Below are positions 35,439 through 45,306 of a stretch of DNA of 64,000 nt, in pieces (the first letter of the stretch is position 1; each line of letters opens with the position of its first letter). The notes beneath the pieces were generated by a model, which ran no database searches, was not told where the DNA came from, and worked only from the letters and a program-made list of their open reading frames with translations. Position numbers and translations under genes: made by a program. The DNA is from Flavobacterium terrigena (GTDB lineage: Bacteria; Bacteroidota; Bacteroidia; Flavobacteriales; Flavobacteriaceae): positions 372,001 to 436,000 of the forward strand of contig NZ_FNYA01000001.1 of the NCBI RefSeq assembly GCF_900108955.1, given 5' to 3'.

Positions 35439-36257
35439 ATGAATAAGATTTTAAAAATTAGCATAGTATTGGGATTAATTGTGATATCATGCGCTCAAAA
35501 TCCATTCACAGGTAAAAGCACGATGGCTTTTGTACCTAATAGTCAAATCTTTCCATCGGCATTTCAACAATACAATCAGTTCCTAACTGAAAATAAAGTA
35601 GTTAAAGGTACTGCAGATGCAAAACGTATTACAAATATTGGAATGAAAATAAAAACAGCTTCTGAAAGATATTTAAATGCTTTAGGAAAATCTGATTATT
35701 TAAATGATTATGCTTGGGAATACAATTTAGTAGAAAGTAAAGAAGTAAATGCTTGGTGTATGCCAGGTGGAAAAATAGTTTTTTATACAGGTATTTTACC
35801 AATTTGTAAAGACGATGCTGGTATTGCTGCAGTAATGGGGCATGAAGTAGCTCACGCATTAGCGAATCATGGGCAACAACGTATGAGTGCTGGTTTATTG
35901 CAACAAGTTGGTGCAATGGGAACTCAAATTGCTGTTGGAAATAAAAGTGAACAAACTCAAGCTTTAGCAATGCAGGCTTATGGAGCAGCATCTCAAGTTG
36001 GAGGAATGTTACCATTTAGTAGAGCTCATGAAAGTGAAGCAGATATGATTGGTTTAACCTTAATGGCCATTGCGGGTTACGATCCAATTAATGCTGTAAA
36101 AGTTTGGGAAAGAATGTCGGCTCAATCAGGAGGACAAGCACCACCAGAAATTTTAAGTACGCACCCTAGTAATCAAACTAGAATAGATGAATTAACAGCA
36201 CTTTTACCTCAAGCCAGAGCGGAAGCTGCTAAATTTGGAGTAACTTTTAAAAAGTAA
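35439..36257 (+). CDS. M48 family metalloprotease, lipoprotein
   Basis: A 272-residue zinc protease. A signal peptide ending VISC at about residue 19 is a lipobox, so it should be anchored in an envelope membrane. The catalytic helix is AAVMGHEVAHALANHGQQ (HExxH, near residues 134-139) and the third ligand follows in AHESEADMIGL. EVNAWCMPGGKIVFYTGIL is the usual preceding block. It resembles the LoiP/BepA-type outer-membrane quality-control proteases but lacks a TPR tail. It is monocistronic, ending in a strong terminator. Confidence 0.9.
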   Translation: MNKILKISIVLGLIVISCAQNPFTGKSTMAFVPNSQIFPSAFQQYNQFLTENKVVKGTADAKRITNIGMKIKTASERYLNALGKSDYLNDYAWEYNLVESKEVNAWCMPGGKIVFYTGILPICKDDAGIAAVMGHEVAHALANHGQQRMSAGLLQQVGAMGTQIAVGNKSEQTQALAMQAYGAASQVGGMLPFSRAHESEADMIGLTLMAIAGYDPINAVKVWERMSAQSGGQAPPEILSTHPSNQTRIDELTALLPQARAEAAKFGVTFKK

Positions 36258-36277
36258 AAATATTATCTTTATATTTG

Positions 36278-36315
36278 ATCCCGTCTCGTTAATTTAAACG
36301 AGACGGGATTTTTTA
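36278..36315 (+). terminator. Terminator after the M48 gene
   Basis: ATCCCGTCTCGTT and AACGAGACGGGAT arms with a 6-nt loop and a T-run. Almost the same stem is reused at 38895-38937. Confidence 0.9.
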
Positions 36316-36331
36316 TAACAAAATGTACTTT

Positions 36332-37624
36332 ATGGAACAATTAGAAAAAGGAAATAAAAAATTATTAAATGCTTGGGCGTTTTATGATTGGGCAAATTCA
36401 GTTTATTCTTTAGTTATTACTTCTTCTATATTTCCATTATATTTTGGGTATTTATTTACCAAAGAAAATCCAAACATTATCCTTTTTGGCGAATCCATAA
36501 AAGCTACAGCGCTTATCAGTTTTGTTACCGCATTTGCCTTTTTATCAGTCGCAATTTTATCGCCAATATTATCTGGAATAGCAGATTACTTAGGAAACAA
36601 AAAACGATTCATGCAGTTCTTTTGCTATTTAGGAGCTTTTTCATGTATTGGTTTATATTGGTTTACTAAAGAAAATGTGATATTCGGAATTTGTTGTTTC
36701 TATTCAGGTTTATTAGGTTTCTGGGGAAGTTTAGTATATTATAATTCGTATTTATCAGACATTGCATTCACAGAACAACACGATGGTTTAAGTGCCAAAG
36801 GTTTTTCTTTAGGTTATGTGGGAAGTGTTGTTTTATTATTAATTTGCTTGGTTTTTATTTTAAGCAAAGAAGGCGCAGCTGCCTTGGAAGCTATGAAACT
36901 CTCCTTTGTTTTTACAGGAATTTGGTGGCTAGCTTTTAGTCAGTATACTTTTTATTACTTACCAAAAGGAAACAAAAACAACAATCCGATTAATTTTTCT
37001 ATTTTTTTTAATGGCTTTAAAGAATTAAAAAAAGTGCAAGTTTTGTTTTTTAAAGACGAAGTTTTAAAAAAATTCTTATTTGCCTTTTTCGTGTATAGTA
37101 TGGCGGTTCAAACCGTAATGTTAGTCGCAACTTATTTTGGAGAACAAGAAATAAATTGGGCAACTCCGCAACAAAAAACATCTGGATTAATTATTAGTAT
37201 TTTAGTTATTCAAATTGTAGCTGTTTTTGGTGCGATTATGACTTCTAAATTAGCATCAAAATTTGGAAATATTAAAACCTTAATTCTTATAAATTCAATT
37301 TGGATATTTATTTGTATTGGAGCGTTTTTTGTAACTGAACCTGTCCAATTTTATGCAACAGCTGCTATCGTTGGATTAGTAATGGGCGGAATTCAATCCC
37401 TTTCACGTTCAACTTTCTCGAAATTAATTCCAGAAACCAAAGACACCACTTCTTTTTTTAGTTTTTATGATGTTGCCGAAAAAATCGGGATTGTAATTGG
37501 AATGTTAATTTATGGCTTTATAGATCAGATTACTGGAAGTATGAGAAATGCCATTTTATTTTTAGTGATATTTTTTGCAACAGGAGTTTTTTTATTATAT
37601 AGAACGCTAAAAGTTCAAAAATAA
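36332..37624 (+). CDS. MFS transporter, UMF1 (Atg22-like) family
   Basis: A transporter of about 430 residues with around twelve membrane helices. The N-terminus NKKLLNAWAFYDWANSVYSL is characteristic of the UMF1/Atg22-like group of the major facilitator superfamily. Other marks are LSGIADYLGNKKRFM (loop 2-3 motif) and MGGIQSLSRSTFSKLIPE (late loop). The ATG at 36332 (MEQLEKGNKK) is preferred; one at 36323 adds three residues. Substrates for this group are largely unknown; amino acid or nucleoside export is suggested for relatives. It follows a terminator and precedes a lipoprotein gene by 41 nt. Confidence 0.9.
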   Translation: MEQLEKGNKKLLNAWAFYDWANSVYSLVITSSIFPLYFGYLFTKENPNIILFGESIKATALISFVTAFAFLSVAILSPILSGIADYLGNKKRFMQFFCYLGAFSCIGLYWFTKENVIFGICCFYSGLLGFWGSLVYYNSYLSDIAFTEQHDGLSAKGFSLGYVGSVVLLLICLVFILSKEGAAALEAMKLSFVFTGIWWLAFSQYTFYYLPKGNKNNNPINFSIFFNGFKELKKVQVLFFKDEVLKKFLFAFFVYSMAVQTVMLVATYFGEQEINWATPQQKTSGLIISILVIQIVAVFGAIMTSKLASKFGNIKTLILINSIWIFICIGAFFVTEPVQFYATAAIVGLVMGGIQSLSRSTFSKLIPETKDTTSFFSFYDVAEKIGIVIGMLIYGFIDQITGSMRNAILFLVIFFATGVFLLYRTLKVQK

Positions 37625-37665
37625 TTTTATATTTGGCTTTTAAAACAAAACAACCATAAAAAAAT

Positions 37666-38877
37666 ATGAAAACAATTAAAAACCTACTTTCAATTTTTGT
37701 AATTATTACAGCATTGACATTTGTTTCTTGTACAGATGAACCTTTAGAACCTTCTCTTTTAAATCAAGGTCCAGATAATTCAGAATTACTTCCAGTAGTT
37801 ACTACAGCTACTGTAACAAATACTGTTTCAACAAATGCAATTTCAGGAGGAACTATTACTTCAAACGGTGGTAGTGAAATAACAGCAAAAGGAGTAGTTT
37901 ACGGTATTGATCACAATCCAACACTTTCAGATTTAAAAACAATTGATGGTTTAGGGAATGGAAATTTCACATCAACTTTAAATAATTTATTACCTGCTAC
38001 AGTTTACTACATTCGTGCTTATGCAACTAACAGCAATGGTACTTCTTATGGAAATGAAGTAGTAATCACAACTGCTGCAGCTTCTAACTTACCAGTATTA
38101 ACAACTACAGTAATTACTAATAATATTTACCCAAGAGCAACTACAGGTGGAGAAGTAACTGCAAACGGAAGTACTCCTGTATCTGCTAGAGGAGTAGTTT
38201 GGAGCACAACTGCAAGTCCAACAGTACCAAGTACTAAAAAAACTATTGATGGTTCTGGACTTGGAGTATTTACATCAACTATTACAAATTTAAATGTAGC
38301 TCCAGGTACAACAGTTTATCTTCGTGCTTATGCAACTAATGCATACGGAACAGCATATGGTAATGAAATAACTTTTACAGCTGCACTTGATTTAGCAGAT
38401 TATACTCCTGCGTTAATGACAGCTAAAATAGACGGTGTACAATATGATATTATGAAACCGTATTTATACGATCAAACAGGAATTGATGTAAAAGTATTAA
38501 ATAATAATGCTCCAGTTGGCGCTCCTAGATATTTAGAAATAGAAGGTGTAACAAATGACAATTTAAATGCTCTTACAAAAATTAGTTTATATATTCCTAA
38601 TAACCATTGGGCAGTTGGAACTTATCCTTTAACTGAAATGACTAATTTAACTTCAAGTACACTTTCTCAAGCTCAAGTTGATTTACCAAATGTTGCTGGT
38701 TCTCCAGTTGCTACAATTACAGCAGGTTCATTTACTATTACTGAATTCAATATTACAACAAGAAGAATTAAAGGAACATTTGTAATATCTTATACAACAA
38801 ACTTAAATCCAGGAGTTACTTATGAAATAACAGCTGGAACTATAAACTATGGTTTAGATGCAGGTTATATAAACTAA
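37666..38877 (+). CDS. Lipoprotein with two Fn3-like repeats
   Basis: A 403-residue lipoprotein: the signal ends TFVSC at about residue 22. Residues about 45-235 hold two repeats of about 95 residues with the Bacteroidota signature TVYYIRAYATNSNGTSYGNE and TVYLRAYATNAYGTAYGNE, an immunoglobulin/fibronectin-type fold. Residues about 245-403 form a separate beta domain (AKIDGVQYDIMKPYLY...; FTITEFNITTRRIKGTF) of the kind seen in DUF6252-like lipoproteins. It is probably at the cell surface with a binding role, ligand unknown. A TATATTTG at 37628-37635 may give it its own promoter. Confidence 0.85.
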   Translation: MKTIKNLLSIFVIITALTFVSCTDEPLEPSLLNQGPDNSELLPVVTTATVTNTVSTNAISGGTITSNGGSEITAKGVVYGIDHNPTLSDLKTIDGLGNGNFTSTLNNLLPATVYYIRAYATNSNGTSYGNEVVITTAAASNLPVLTTTVITNNIYPRATTGGEVTANGSTPVSARGVVWSTTASPTVPSTKKTIDGSGLGVFTSTITNLNVAPGTTVYLRAYATNAYGTAYGNEITFTAALDLADYTPALMTAKIDGVQYDIMKPYLYDQTGIDVKVLNNNAPVGAPRYLEIEGVTNDNLNALTKISLYIPNNHWAVGTYPLTEMTNLTSSTLSQAQVDLPNVAGSPVATITAGSFTITEFNITTRRIKGTFVISYTTNLNPGVTYEITAGTINYGLDAGYIN

Positions 38878-38894
38878 AAAAAGTTTTAAATCAC

Positions 38895-38937
38895 AAAAAT
38901 CCCGTCTTGTTATAAAAAACGAGACGGGATTTTTTTA
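38895..38937. terminator. Terminator after the Fn3 lipoprotein gene
   Basis: AATCCCGTCTTGTT and AACGAGACGGGATT arms with one G-T pair, A-run before, T-run after. Near copy of the stem at 36278. Confidence 0.88.
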
Positions 38938-39070
38938 TGGCATAAATCTTGACTACTACTAGTGTAAATCATACTTAAATCCTTGTATTTATTGATAATT
39001 GCATCAATTCACAATTATTATTCGTAAATTTACTACCCTTTTTTAATGACAAAATGACTTATAAATAGAT

Positions 39071-41533
39071 ATGCCAAACCATAAAATATTAGCGATTGAC
39101 AATTTGTCGCTTCAAGAACTAGATACAGAAGCAGAATTAATTCCATTAATGACTCCTGAAGACGAGGAGGAAATGAATAATGAAGAATTACCTGCAGATT
39201 TACCCATCTTACCATTGAGAAACACCGTGTTGTTTCCTGGTGTAGTAATTCCTATTACAGCGGGTAGAGACAAATCGATAAAATTAATTAACGATGCCAA
39301 TGCAGCCGGTAAAATTATTGGTGTTGTGGCTCAGAAAAATGAAGCGGATGAAGATCCAACTTCAGATCAAATTCATCATGTAGGAACTGTAGCTCGAATT
39401 ATGCGTGTTCTGAAAATGCCTGATGGGAATACAACCATAATTCTTCAAGGTAAAAAACGTTTTGAAATTGAGGAATTCACTCAAACCGAACCTTACTTTA
39501 AAGCGAAAATTAAAGAAGTAACCGAAATTCGTCCAAAGAAAAACGACGAAGAGTTTGCTACGATAATTGAATCAATTAAAGAATTATCAATTGAAATTAT
39601 AAAGGAAAGTCCGAATATTCCATCGGAAGCTACTTTTGCCATAAAAAACATTGAAAGCAATCCGTTTTTAATCAATTTTGTGTCTTCTAACATGAATTTA
39701 AATGTGGAAGACAAACAGAACTTACTTACGATTGTTGATTTAAAACAACGCGCTTTAGAAACGTTGCGTTATATGAATTTAGAACTTCAGAAATTGGAGT
39801 TGAAAAACGATATCCAATCTAAAGTTCGATTTGATTTAGACCAACAACAACGTGAATATTTCTTGCAACAACAAATGAAAACTATCCAAGAAGAATTGGG
39901 TGGTGTTTCGCATGATGCAGAAATTGAAGAAATGCGTAACAAAGGGAAAGCTAAAAAATGGGATGCCAAAACGGCGGAACATTTCGAAAAAGAAATTTAT
40001 AAATTACAACGTACAAATCCAAATTCACCTGACTTTGGAATCCAACGTAATTACTTAGATTTATTTTTAGAATTGCCTTGGAATGAGTTTTCTAAAGATA
40101 AATTCGATCTTAAAAAAGCGCAACAAATTTTAGACCGTGATCATTTTGGTTTAGAAGATGTCAAAAAACGTATCGTTGAACATTTGGCCGTTTTAAAATT
40201 GCGTAATGATATGAAATCGCCAATTTTATGTTTATACGGACCTCCAGGTGTTGGTAAAACTTCTATTGGAAAATCGGTTGCAGAAGCTTTAGGAAGAGAA
40301 TATGTTCGTATTTCTCTAGGTGGTTTACGCGACGAAGCGGAAATTCGTGGACATAGAAAAACCTATATTGGTGCAATGCCTGGTAGAATAATTCAATCGA
40401 TCAAAAAAGCAAAAACATCCAATCCAGTTTTCGTATTAGATGAAATTGATAAATTATCTTCAAGTCATAATGGCGACCCATCTTCTGCCCTATTAGAAGT
40501 TTTGGATCCAGAACAAAACAGTGATTTTCATGATAATTTCTTAGAATTAGGTTACGACCTTTCAAAAGTAATGTTCATTGCCACAGCAAACAGTTTATCA
40601 ACCATTCAACCTGCTTTAAGAGACAGAATGGAAATCATAAACATGTCTGGTTATACCATTGAAGAAAAAATTGAAATTGCGAAAAACTTCTTGTTACCAA
40701 AGCAATTAAAAGAACACGGATTAACGACAAAAGATTTACAAATTGGTAAAAAGCAATTAGAAAAAATCGTAACAGGTTATACTCGTGAATCTGGAGTTCG
40801 TAGTTTAGACAAAACCATTGCACAAATGGTTCGATATGCTGCAAAATCTGTAGCAATGGAAGAAGAATACAATAAAAAAGTTACTGATGCTGATATTCTT
40901 GAAGTGCTGAAATCACCAAGAATGGAGCGTGATAAATACGAAAATAACGATACGGCTGGTGTGGTGACAGGTTTAGCTTGGACATCAGTTGGTGGTGATA
41001 TTTTATTTATTGAATCGTTAGTTTCTAAAGGAAAAGGCGCAATGACCATGACAGGAAATTTAGGAACTGTGATGAAAGAATCGGTTACTATTGCTTTAGA
41101 ATATATTAGAGCGAATGCTAAACAATTGAATATTGATCCAGATATCTTAAACCAATATAACATTCACATTCACGTGCCAGAAGGAGCTACACCAAAAGAC
41201 GGACCAAGTGCTGGAATTGCGATGTTAACGTCAATGGTTTCTAGTTTTACGCAAAGTAGAATTAAGAAAAATATTGCAATGACAGGAGAAATCACTTTAC
41301 GTGGAAAAGTGTTACCAGTTGGCGGAATTAAAGAAAAAATATTAGCAGCAAAACGCGCGAATATTAAAGAAATTATTTTGTGTAAAGAAAACAAACGTGA
41401 TATTGAAGAAATTAAAGCAGATTATTTAACAGGCTTAACTTTCCATTACGTAGATACGATGAAAGAAGTAATAGACATTGCTATTTTAAAAGACAAAGTC
41501 AAAAACGCAATTACTTTTGATATTAAGAAGTAA
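39071..41533 (+). CDS. lon: Lon protease (endopeptidase La)
   Basis: An 820-residue ATP-dependent protease of the cytosol. It has an N-terminal substrate domain (about 45-240, LPILPLRNTVLFPGVVIPIT), a coiled linker, an AAA+ module with Walker A YGPPGVGKTSIG near residue 391 and Walker B VFVLDEIDKL, and the proteolytic domain with Ser713 in PKDGPSAGIAML and Lys754 in GGIKEKILAAKRA as the catalytic dyad. It degrades misfolded and regulatory proteins. Full-length; it follows a terminator and ends in another. Confidence 0.97.
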   Translation: MPNHKILAIDNLSLQELDTEAELIPLMTPEDEEEMNNEELPADLPILPLRNTVLFPGVVIPITAGRDKSIKLINDANAAGKIIGVVAQKNEADEDPTSDQIHHVGTVARIMRVLKMPDGNTTIILQGKKRFEIEEFTQTEPYFKAKIKEVTEIRPKKNDEEFATIIESIKELSIEIIKESPNIPSEATFAIKNIESNPFLINFVSSNMNLNVEDKQNLLTIVDLKQRALETLRYMNLELQKLELKNDIQSKVRFDLDQQQREYFLQQQMKTIQEELGGVSHDAEIEEMRNKGKAKKWDAKTAEHFEKEIYKLQRTNPNSPDFGIQRNYLDLFLELPWNEFSKDKFDLKKAQQILDRDHFGLEDVKKRIVEHLAVLKLRNDMKSPILCLYGPPGVGKTSIGKSVAEALGREYVRISLGGLRDEAEIRGHRKTYIGAMPGRIIQSIKKAKTSNPVFVLDEIDKLSSSHNGDPSSALLEVLDPEQNSDFHDNFLELGYDLSKVMFIATANSLSTIQPALRDRMEIINMSGYTIEEKIEIAKNFLLPKQLKEHGLTTKDLQIGKKQLEKIVTGYTRESGVRSLDKTIAQMVRYAAKSVAMEEEYNKKVTDADILEVLKSPRMERDKYENNDTAGVVTGLAWTSVGGDILFIESLVSKGKGAMTMTGNLGTVMKESVTIALEYIRANAKQLNIDPDILNQYNIHIHVPEGATPKDGPSAGIAMLTSMVSSFTQSRIKKNIAMTGEITLRGKVLPVGGIKEKILAAKRANIKEIILCKENKRDIEEIKADYLTGLTFHYVDTMKEVIDIAILKDKVKNAITFDIKK

Positions 41534-41553
41534 TTCAAATCATAGATAACAAC

Positions 41554-41593
41554 TCAAAAACCTATAAGTAACTTAACTTATAGGTTTTTTTCT
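41554..41593 (+). terminator. Terminator after lon
   Basis: AAAAACCTATAAGT and ACTTATAGGTTTTT arms around a 6-nt loop, then T-run. Immediately followed by a TATATTTG -7 box for the next gene. Confidence 0.85.
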
Positions 41594-41594
41594 T

Positions 41595-41602
41595 TATATT
41601 TG
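41595..41602 (+). promoter_or_regulatory. -7 box of the glycosyltransferase gene
   Basis: TATATTTG, 18 nt before the ATG at 41621 and right behind the lon terminator, so lon and the next gene are separately expressed. Confidence 0.5.
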
Positions 41603-41620
41603 GAATATCAAAATTAAGCA

Positions 41621-42766
41621 ATGAAAATACTACTCATAGGAGAATTTAGTCGGTTACATAATTCATTAAAAGAAGGACTTTTGGCTTTAGGTCATGAAGT
41701 AGTTTTGGTGAATAATGGCGATGGTTTCAAAAATTTTCCTGCTGATATTAGTATTCGTGCCAACTTCTTTAAATCGAAATTAGGAAATATTCCAAGACAA
41801 ATTTGGTTCAAAATTTTCAAATACGATTTGGGTTTATTGGAACACGGAATCCGTTTTTGGATGATTTCTAAAAAATTGCAACACTATGATGTAGTTCAGT
41901 TCATAAATGAAAGTCCGATACAAACAATTTCAAAATTAGAATTATTTTTAATCAAACGAATTTTCAAACAAAACCAAAAAGTCTTCTTATTATGTTGCGG
42001 AATTGATTATGTTACTGTCAATCATATGCTTCAAAAAAAAGATCGTTATTCGGTGATGAATGCCTATTTTGATGATATTCCAGAAGCCAAAAAACAATAT
42101 GATTACTTTTTCGATTTTGTAGATAAACCACATCAAAAAATTCATAAGTTTTTGTATAAAAATATTCGTGGGGTAATTGCTTCCGATTTAGATTATGTGC
42201 AACCATTACTTGGAAATAAAAAGTATTTAGGGATTATCGCCAACCCAATAAACACTGATAAAATTACCGTTATTGAAAATAAAATTTCTGATAAAATAAA
42301 TATATTTTTAGGAATCAATACTGGAAATTCATTTAAAAAAGGTGTTCCGTTTTTTGAATGTGCCATAGCCATAATTCAAGAAAAATATCCAAATAGAATT
42401 GAAATTACAATCACAAAAGATATTCCTTATACAGAATACCAAAAACACTTTGAAAAAGCTCATATTTTACTAGATCAAGTTTATGGTTTCGATCAAGGTT
42501 TTAATGCTTTAGAAGCGATGGCAAAAGGTAAAGTAGTGTTTACTGGTGCAGAAACAGAATTTACGAATCAATATGGTTTACAAGAAGACGAAGTGGCTAT
42601 AAATGCCTTAGCAGATGTAGATTATTTAGTAGAAAAACTATCTTTCTTAATTGAAAATCCTTCAGAAATTGAACGAATTGGTAAAAATGCGATTCAATTT
42701 ATTCAAAAAGAACATCATTATATTACTCAAGCTGAGAAGTATCTTGAGGTTTGGAAAACCAATTAA
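41621..42766 (+). CDS. Glycosyltransferase family 1-like (GT-B fold)
   Basis: A 381-residue enzyme. The N-terminal half begins MKILLIGEFSRLHNSLKEGL followed by a Rossmann-like domain; the C-terminal half has the GT-B acceptor/donor block DQVYGFDQGFNALEAMAKGK, where an E-x7-E-like pair binds the nucleotide sugar, and GAETEFTNQYGLQ. No membrane segment. It probably adds a sugar to a surface polysaccharide. It is convergent with the glycan operon and its last 44 nt overlap the end of the membrane gene at 42723, so the two mRNAs are complementary at their ends. Confidence 0.85.
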   Translation: MKILLIGEFSRLHNSLKEGLLALGHEVVLVNNGDGFKNFPADISIRANFFKSKLGNIPRQIWFKIFKYDLGLLEHGIRFWMISKKLQHYDVVQFINESPIQTISKLELFLIKRIFKQNQKVFLLCCGIDYVTVNHMLQKKDRYSVMNAYFDDIPEAKKQYDYFFDFVDKPHQKIHKFLYKNIRGVIASDLDYVQPLLGNKKYLGIIANPINTDKITVIENKISDKINIFLGINTGNSFKKGVPFFECAIAIIQEKYPNRIEITITKDIPYTEYQKHFEKAHILLDQVYGFDQGFNALEAMAKGKVVFTGAETEFTNQYGLQEDEVAINALADVDYLVEKLSFLIENPSEIERIGKNAIQFIQKEHHYITQAEKYLEVWKTN

Positions 42767-44048
42767 ACTTTTCTTTCAAAAATAACAATACTACAACTAT
42801 CATAAAAAACTCATACGGAAAAGCATATTTAGCATTTGTTCCATAAACCACTAACGCTTGTAAAATGGCAGCAGCATGAATAAAAGCTAAAAGTATCATT
42901 ATCGTATTAATTTTTCTATTTTTAAGTAAGTCGTATAAATAGTAAAAACTCAATAATAAGAAGGCAAATTTCAAAATTAAGACTATAATCATTTGAATGG
43001 AATTTATAACTGAAATGACAGAATTAAAAGCATTATCTTGAAATTCCATAAGTGGTTTCATATCGTAAACTTTCCAAAAATCAAACCACGAATTGGTAAT
43101 CGCATAATAAAAATAATCGCCTAAATTAGAAGCAATTGTTGCCTTTGCATACTTTCCGAATTGATTCGTAACATCAGCAAATTTGGTATATTTCGGAGCT
43201 AAATGCTGACCGCCCCAAACTTTCCAAACTGCCATGGAAGCATCTTCTCCATTCTTCAACATTTCATCTCTATATTTCACATAAGGCTTAATGATATAAT
43301 CATATTCTTTTGGTCCTTTTTCTGCAAAATAAAGGCAATTTTGAGCTAAATTTAATCCAAAATAAGCTGTTGGTTCGAAATATCCAATCTTCTCTTCCAC
43401 AAAACTACACCAACTAAAATAAGCATACATTGGCAAAATAAAAATGATTAATTTCACAGAAACCAACTTCTTAACAGAGAATTTTTTAATAAGATATAAA
43501 GCAAAAATTAAAAACGGATAGAATATAAAAAACGGCTTGATTAAGATTAAAATTGCCAAAAGTATACTCAGTACAACTTCAACAATAATTTCCTTTTTCT
43601 CAAAATAATTGTTCAGTAAGAAGTAAAATACAATTGAGTTTAACAGCAACATAAAAGTTTCAGCCAAAATAAAAGTCTCATAGAAGAAATTCTGTAAATA
43701 TAAAGCAGAAAACAGCGTAACAAAAAACGCAACTTTATTCGAAAAATTGAGATTAACTAGAGTTTTAAACCAAAAAAATGCCGTAATCATTCCCATAAGC
43801 ATTTGTACTAAAACCACTAAAATTTTATCGTGATTGAGCAGATAAACAAGATACGGATAACCTGGAGTTCTTTCGCCAATATAATCGTCAAAATTATTGT
43901 TGATTAATTCTGTTACAAAATGATTAAACGCCCAACTATCAGGTGATTCAGAAAAAGTGTTGTAACCCATAAAAAAGAATAATTTTGCAATAAAAAGCAG
44001 TAAAATTAATCCGTAAATGTGTTTGTTATTTAGTAAATGTGATTTCAT
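42723..44048 (-). CDS. Multi-membrane GT-C-like protein, paralogue B
   Basis: A 441-residue membrane protein with about ten helices. The first periplasmic loop has the acidic SPDSWAFNHF and GERTPGYPYL, like the catalytic loop of GT-C (ArnT/PMT-like) transferases that use polyprenyl-phosphate sugars. A second loop reads AYFGLNLAQNCLYFAEKGP, and the end has LQALVVYGTNAKYAFPYEFF. It shares all three blocks with the preceding gene, so they are tandem duplicates. Overlaps that gene by 23 nt. Transferase function is inferred; the family name cannot be assigned with certainty. Confidence 0.75.
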   Translation of the reverse strand: MKSHLLNNKHIYGLILLLFIAKLFFFMGYNTFSESPDSWAFNHFVTELINNNFDDYIGERTPGYPYLVYLLNHDKILVVLVQMLMGMITAFFWFKTLVNLNFSNKVAFFVTLFSALYLQNFFYETFILAETFMLLLNSIVFYFLLNNYFEKKEIIVEVVLSILLAILILIKPFFIFYPFLIFALYLIKKFSVKKLVSVKLIIFILPMYAYFSWCSFVEEKIGYFEPTAYFGLNLAQNCLYFAEKGPKEYDYIIKPYVKYRDEMLKNGEDASMAVWKVWGGQHLAPKYTKFADVTNQFGKYAKATIASNLGDYFYYAITNSWFDFWKVYDMKPLMEFQDNAFNSVISVINSIQMIIVLILKFAFLLLSFYYLYDLLKNRKINTIMILLAFIHAAAILQALVVYGTNAKYAFPYEFFMIVVVLLFLKEKFNWFSKPQDTSQLE

Positions 44049-45306
44049 TTTTTTGTTTTAAAAAATTATTTTTTATAAATAGTAAAACGATAGTAATCAT
44101 TATAAATTCAAATGGAAAACTGTATCTAGCATTGGATCCATAAACGACTAAAGCTTGCAAAACTGCAGTTGAAACCACAATTAAAACTAATAATAATTCG
44201 ATACTAAAAAGTCTGTTTTTGAAAAATTTAAAAACATAAATCGGAATTAAAAGTAAAAATAAGGTTTTGATAATTCGCAAAAACACACTTTGAAATTTCC
44301 ATACATACTTAACAAAAATAGAACTCTCTAATGAATTTGAACTCACTATTTCTACGTTCCAAAACTCTTTAAAAGAAAGAAAAATTACTTGTTTTATATA
44401 CAATCCAAAATTGTTTTTAATAGTGGCATCGGCGCATTTTCCAAACTCATTTGACAATTGTGGAAAGCTCATTTTTTTGTATTCAAAATCGCCATTATCA
44501 ACAGCATACCAAATACACATTGGATTTCCTAGTCCATTTTCCGAATGTAATGCTCTTTGTTTTAAATACGGAGCTTTTATCCAATTGAATTCTTCTGGTG
44601 CTTTTTCGATAAAATTAACACAATTCTGAATTTTATTTAACCCAAAATAAGTAGAAGAGACAAAATAACCCGTGTTTAAAAAATTCACATAAGACCAAGA
44701 AATAAAAACAAATAATGGCAAAATTAAAACAATCATTTTCTGTTTAATGATAACTTTCCAATTGAAATTATTGTAAGCGAAATATACAAAAATCACAAAC
44801 GGCAAGTAAATATAAAATGGTTTTAAAAGCACTAAAATAGCCAAACAAAATGAAGTTTCTAAAATCTGATTTTTTAAAATATAATAAATTAATAAAGTGA
44901 CTAAAAACAGATTAATGGTTTCGATCAATATTGCATTTTCATATGACAAAACATGAATAAAAGAACTGAATACCAAAGAAATAGCTAATGAAATAATAGA
45001 ATTAAATTTAAAGTGTTTTAGAATTTTATACCAAAATACACTTGAAATAATTCCAATTATAATTTGAAATAAAACTACTAACTCAATCGAATTTCCAAAA
45101 AAACAAATTAGCAAAGAATAGCCAGGAGAACGACCGCCAAAATAACCTTTGATGGAACCTGAAGAAATGAGTTTAGCCAATTCTAAATACGTTGCACTAT
45201 CATTTGTTAACAGTATATTTTGATTGAAAAAATAAAATAGAATTCTAAAAATCAAACCTAAAATGACTAAAATTGAAATAGGATATTTTTCAAAAAATTT
45301 AATCAT
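44026..45306 (-). CDS. Multi-membrane GT-C-like protein, paralogue A
   Basis: A 426-residue protein with about ten membrane helices. The first loop contains TNDSATYLELAKLI and GGRSPGYSLL, later TYFGLNKIQNCVNFIEKAP and LQALVVYGSNARYSFPFEF. The layout matches its downstream paralogue, while the substituted loop residues suggest distinct acceptors. The upstream gene is an ALG5-like glycosyltransferase that would make polyprenyl-phosphate sugar donors, consistent with a GT-C role. Start overlaps the previous stop by 8 nt. Function is inferred from topology and context. Confidence 0.75.
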   Translation of the reverse strand: MIKFFEKYPISILVILGLIFRILFYFFNQNILLTNDSATYLELAKLISSGSIKGYFGGRSPGYSLLICFFGNSIELVVLFQIIIGIISSVFWYKILKHFKFNSIISLAISLVFSSFIHVLSYENAILIETINLFLVTLLIYYILKNQILETSFCLAILVLLKPFYIYLPFVIFVYFAYNNFNWKVIIKQKMIVLILPLFVFISWSYVNFLNTGYFVSSTYFGLNKIQNCVNFIEKAPEEFNWIKAPYLKQRALHSENGLGNPMCIWYAVDNGDFEYKKMSFPQLSNEFGKCADATIKNNFGLYIKQVIFLSFKEFWNVEIVSSNSLESSIFVKYVWKFQSVFLRIIKTLFLLLIPIYVFKFFKNRLFSIELLLVLIVVSTAVLQALVVYGSNARYSFPFEFIMITIVLLFIKNNFLKQKNEITFTK

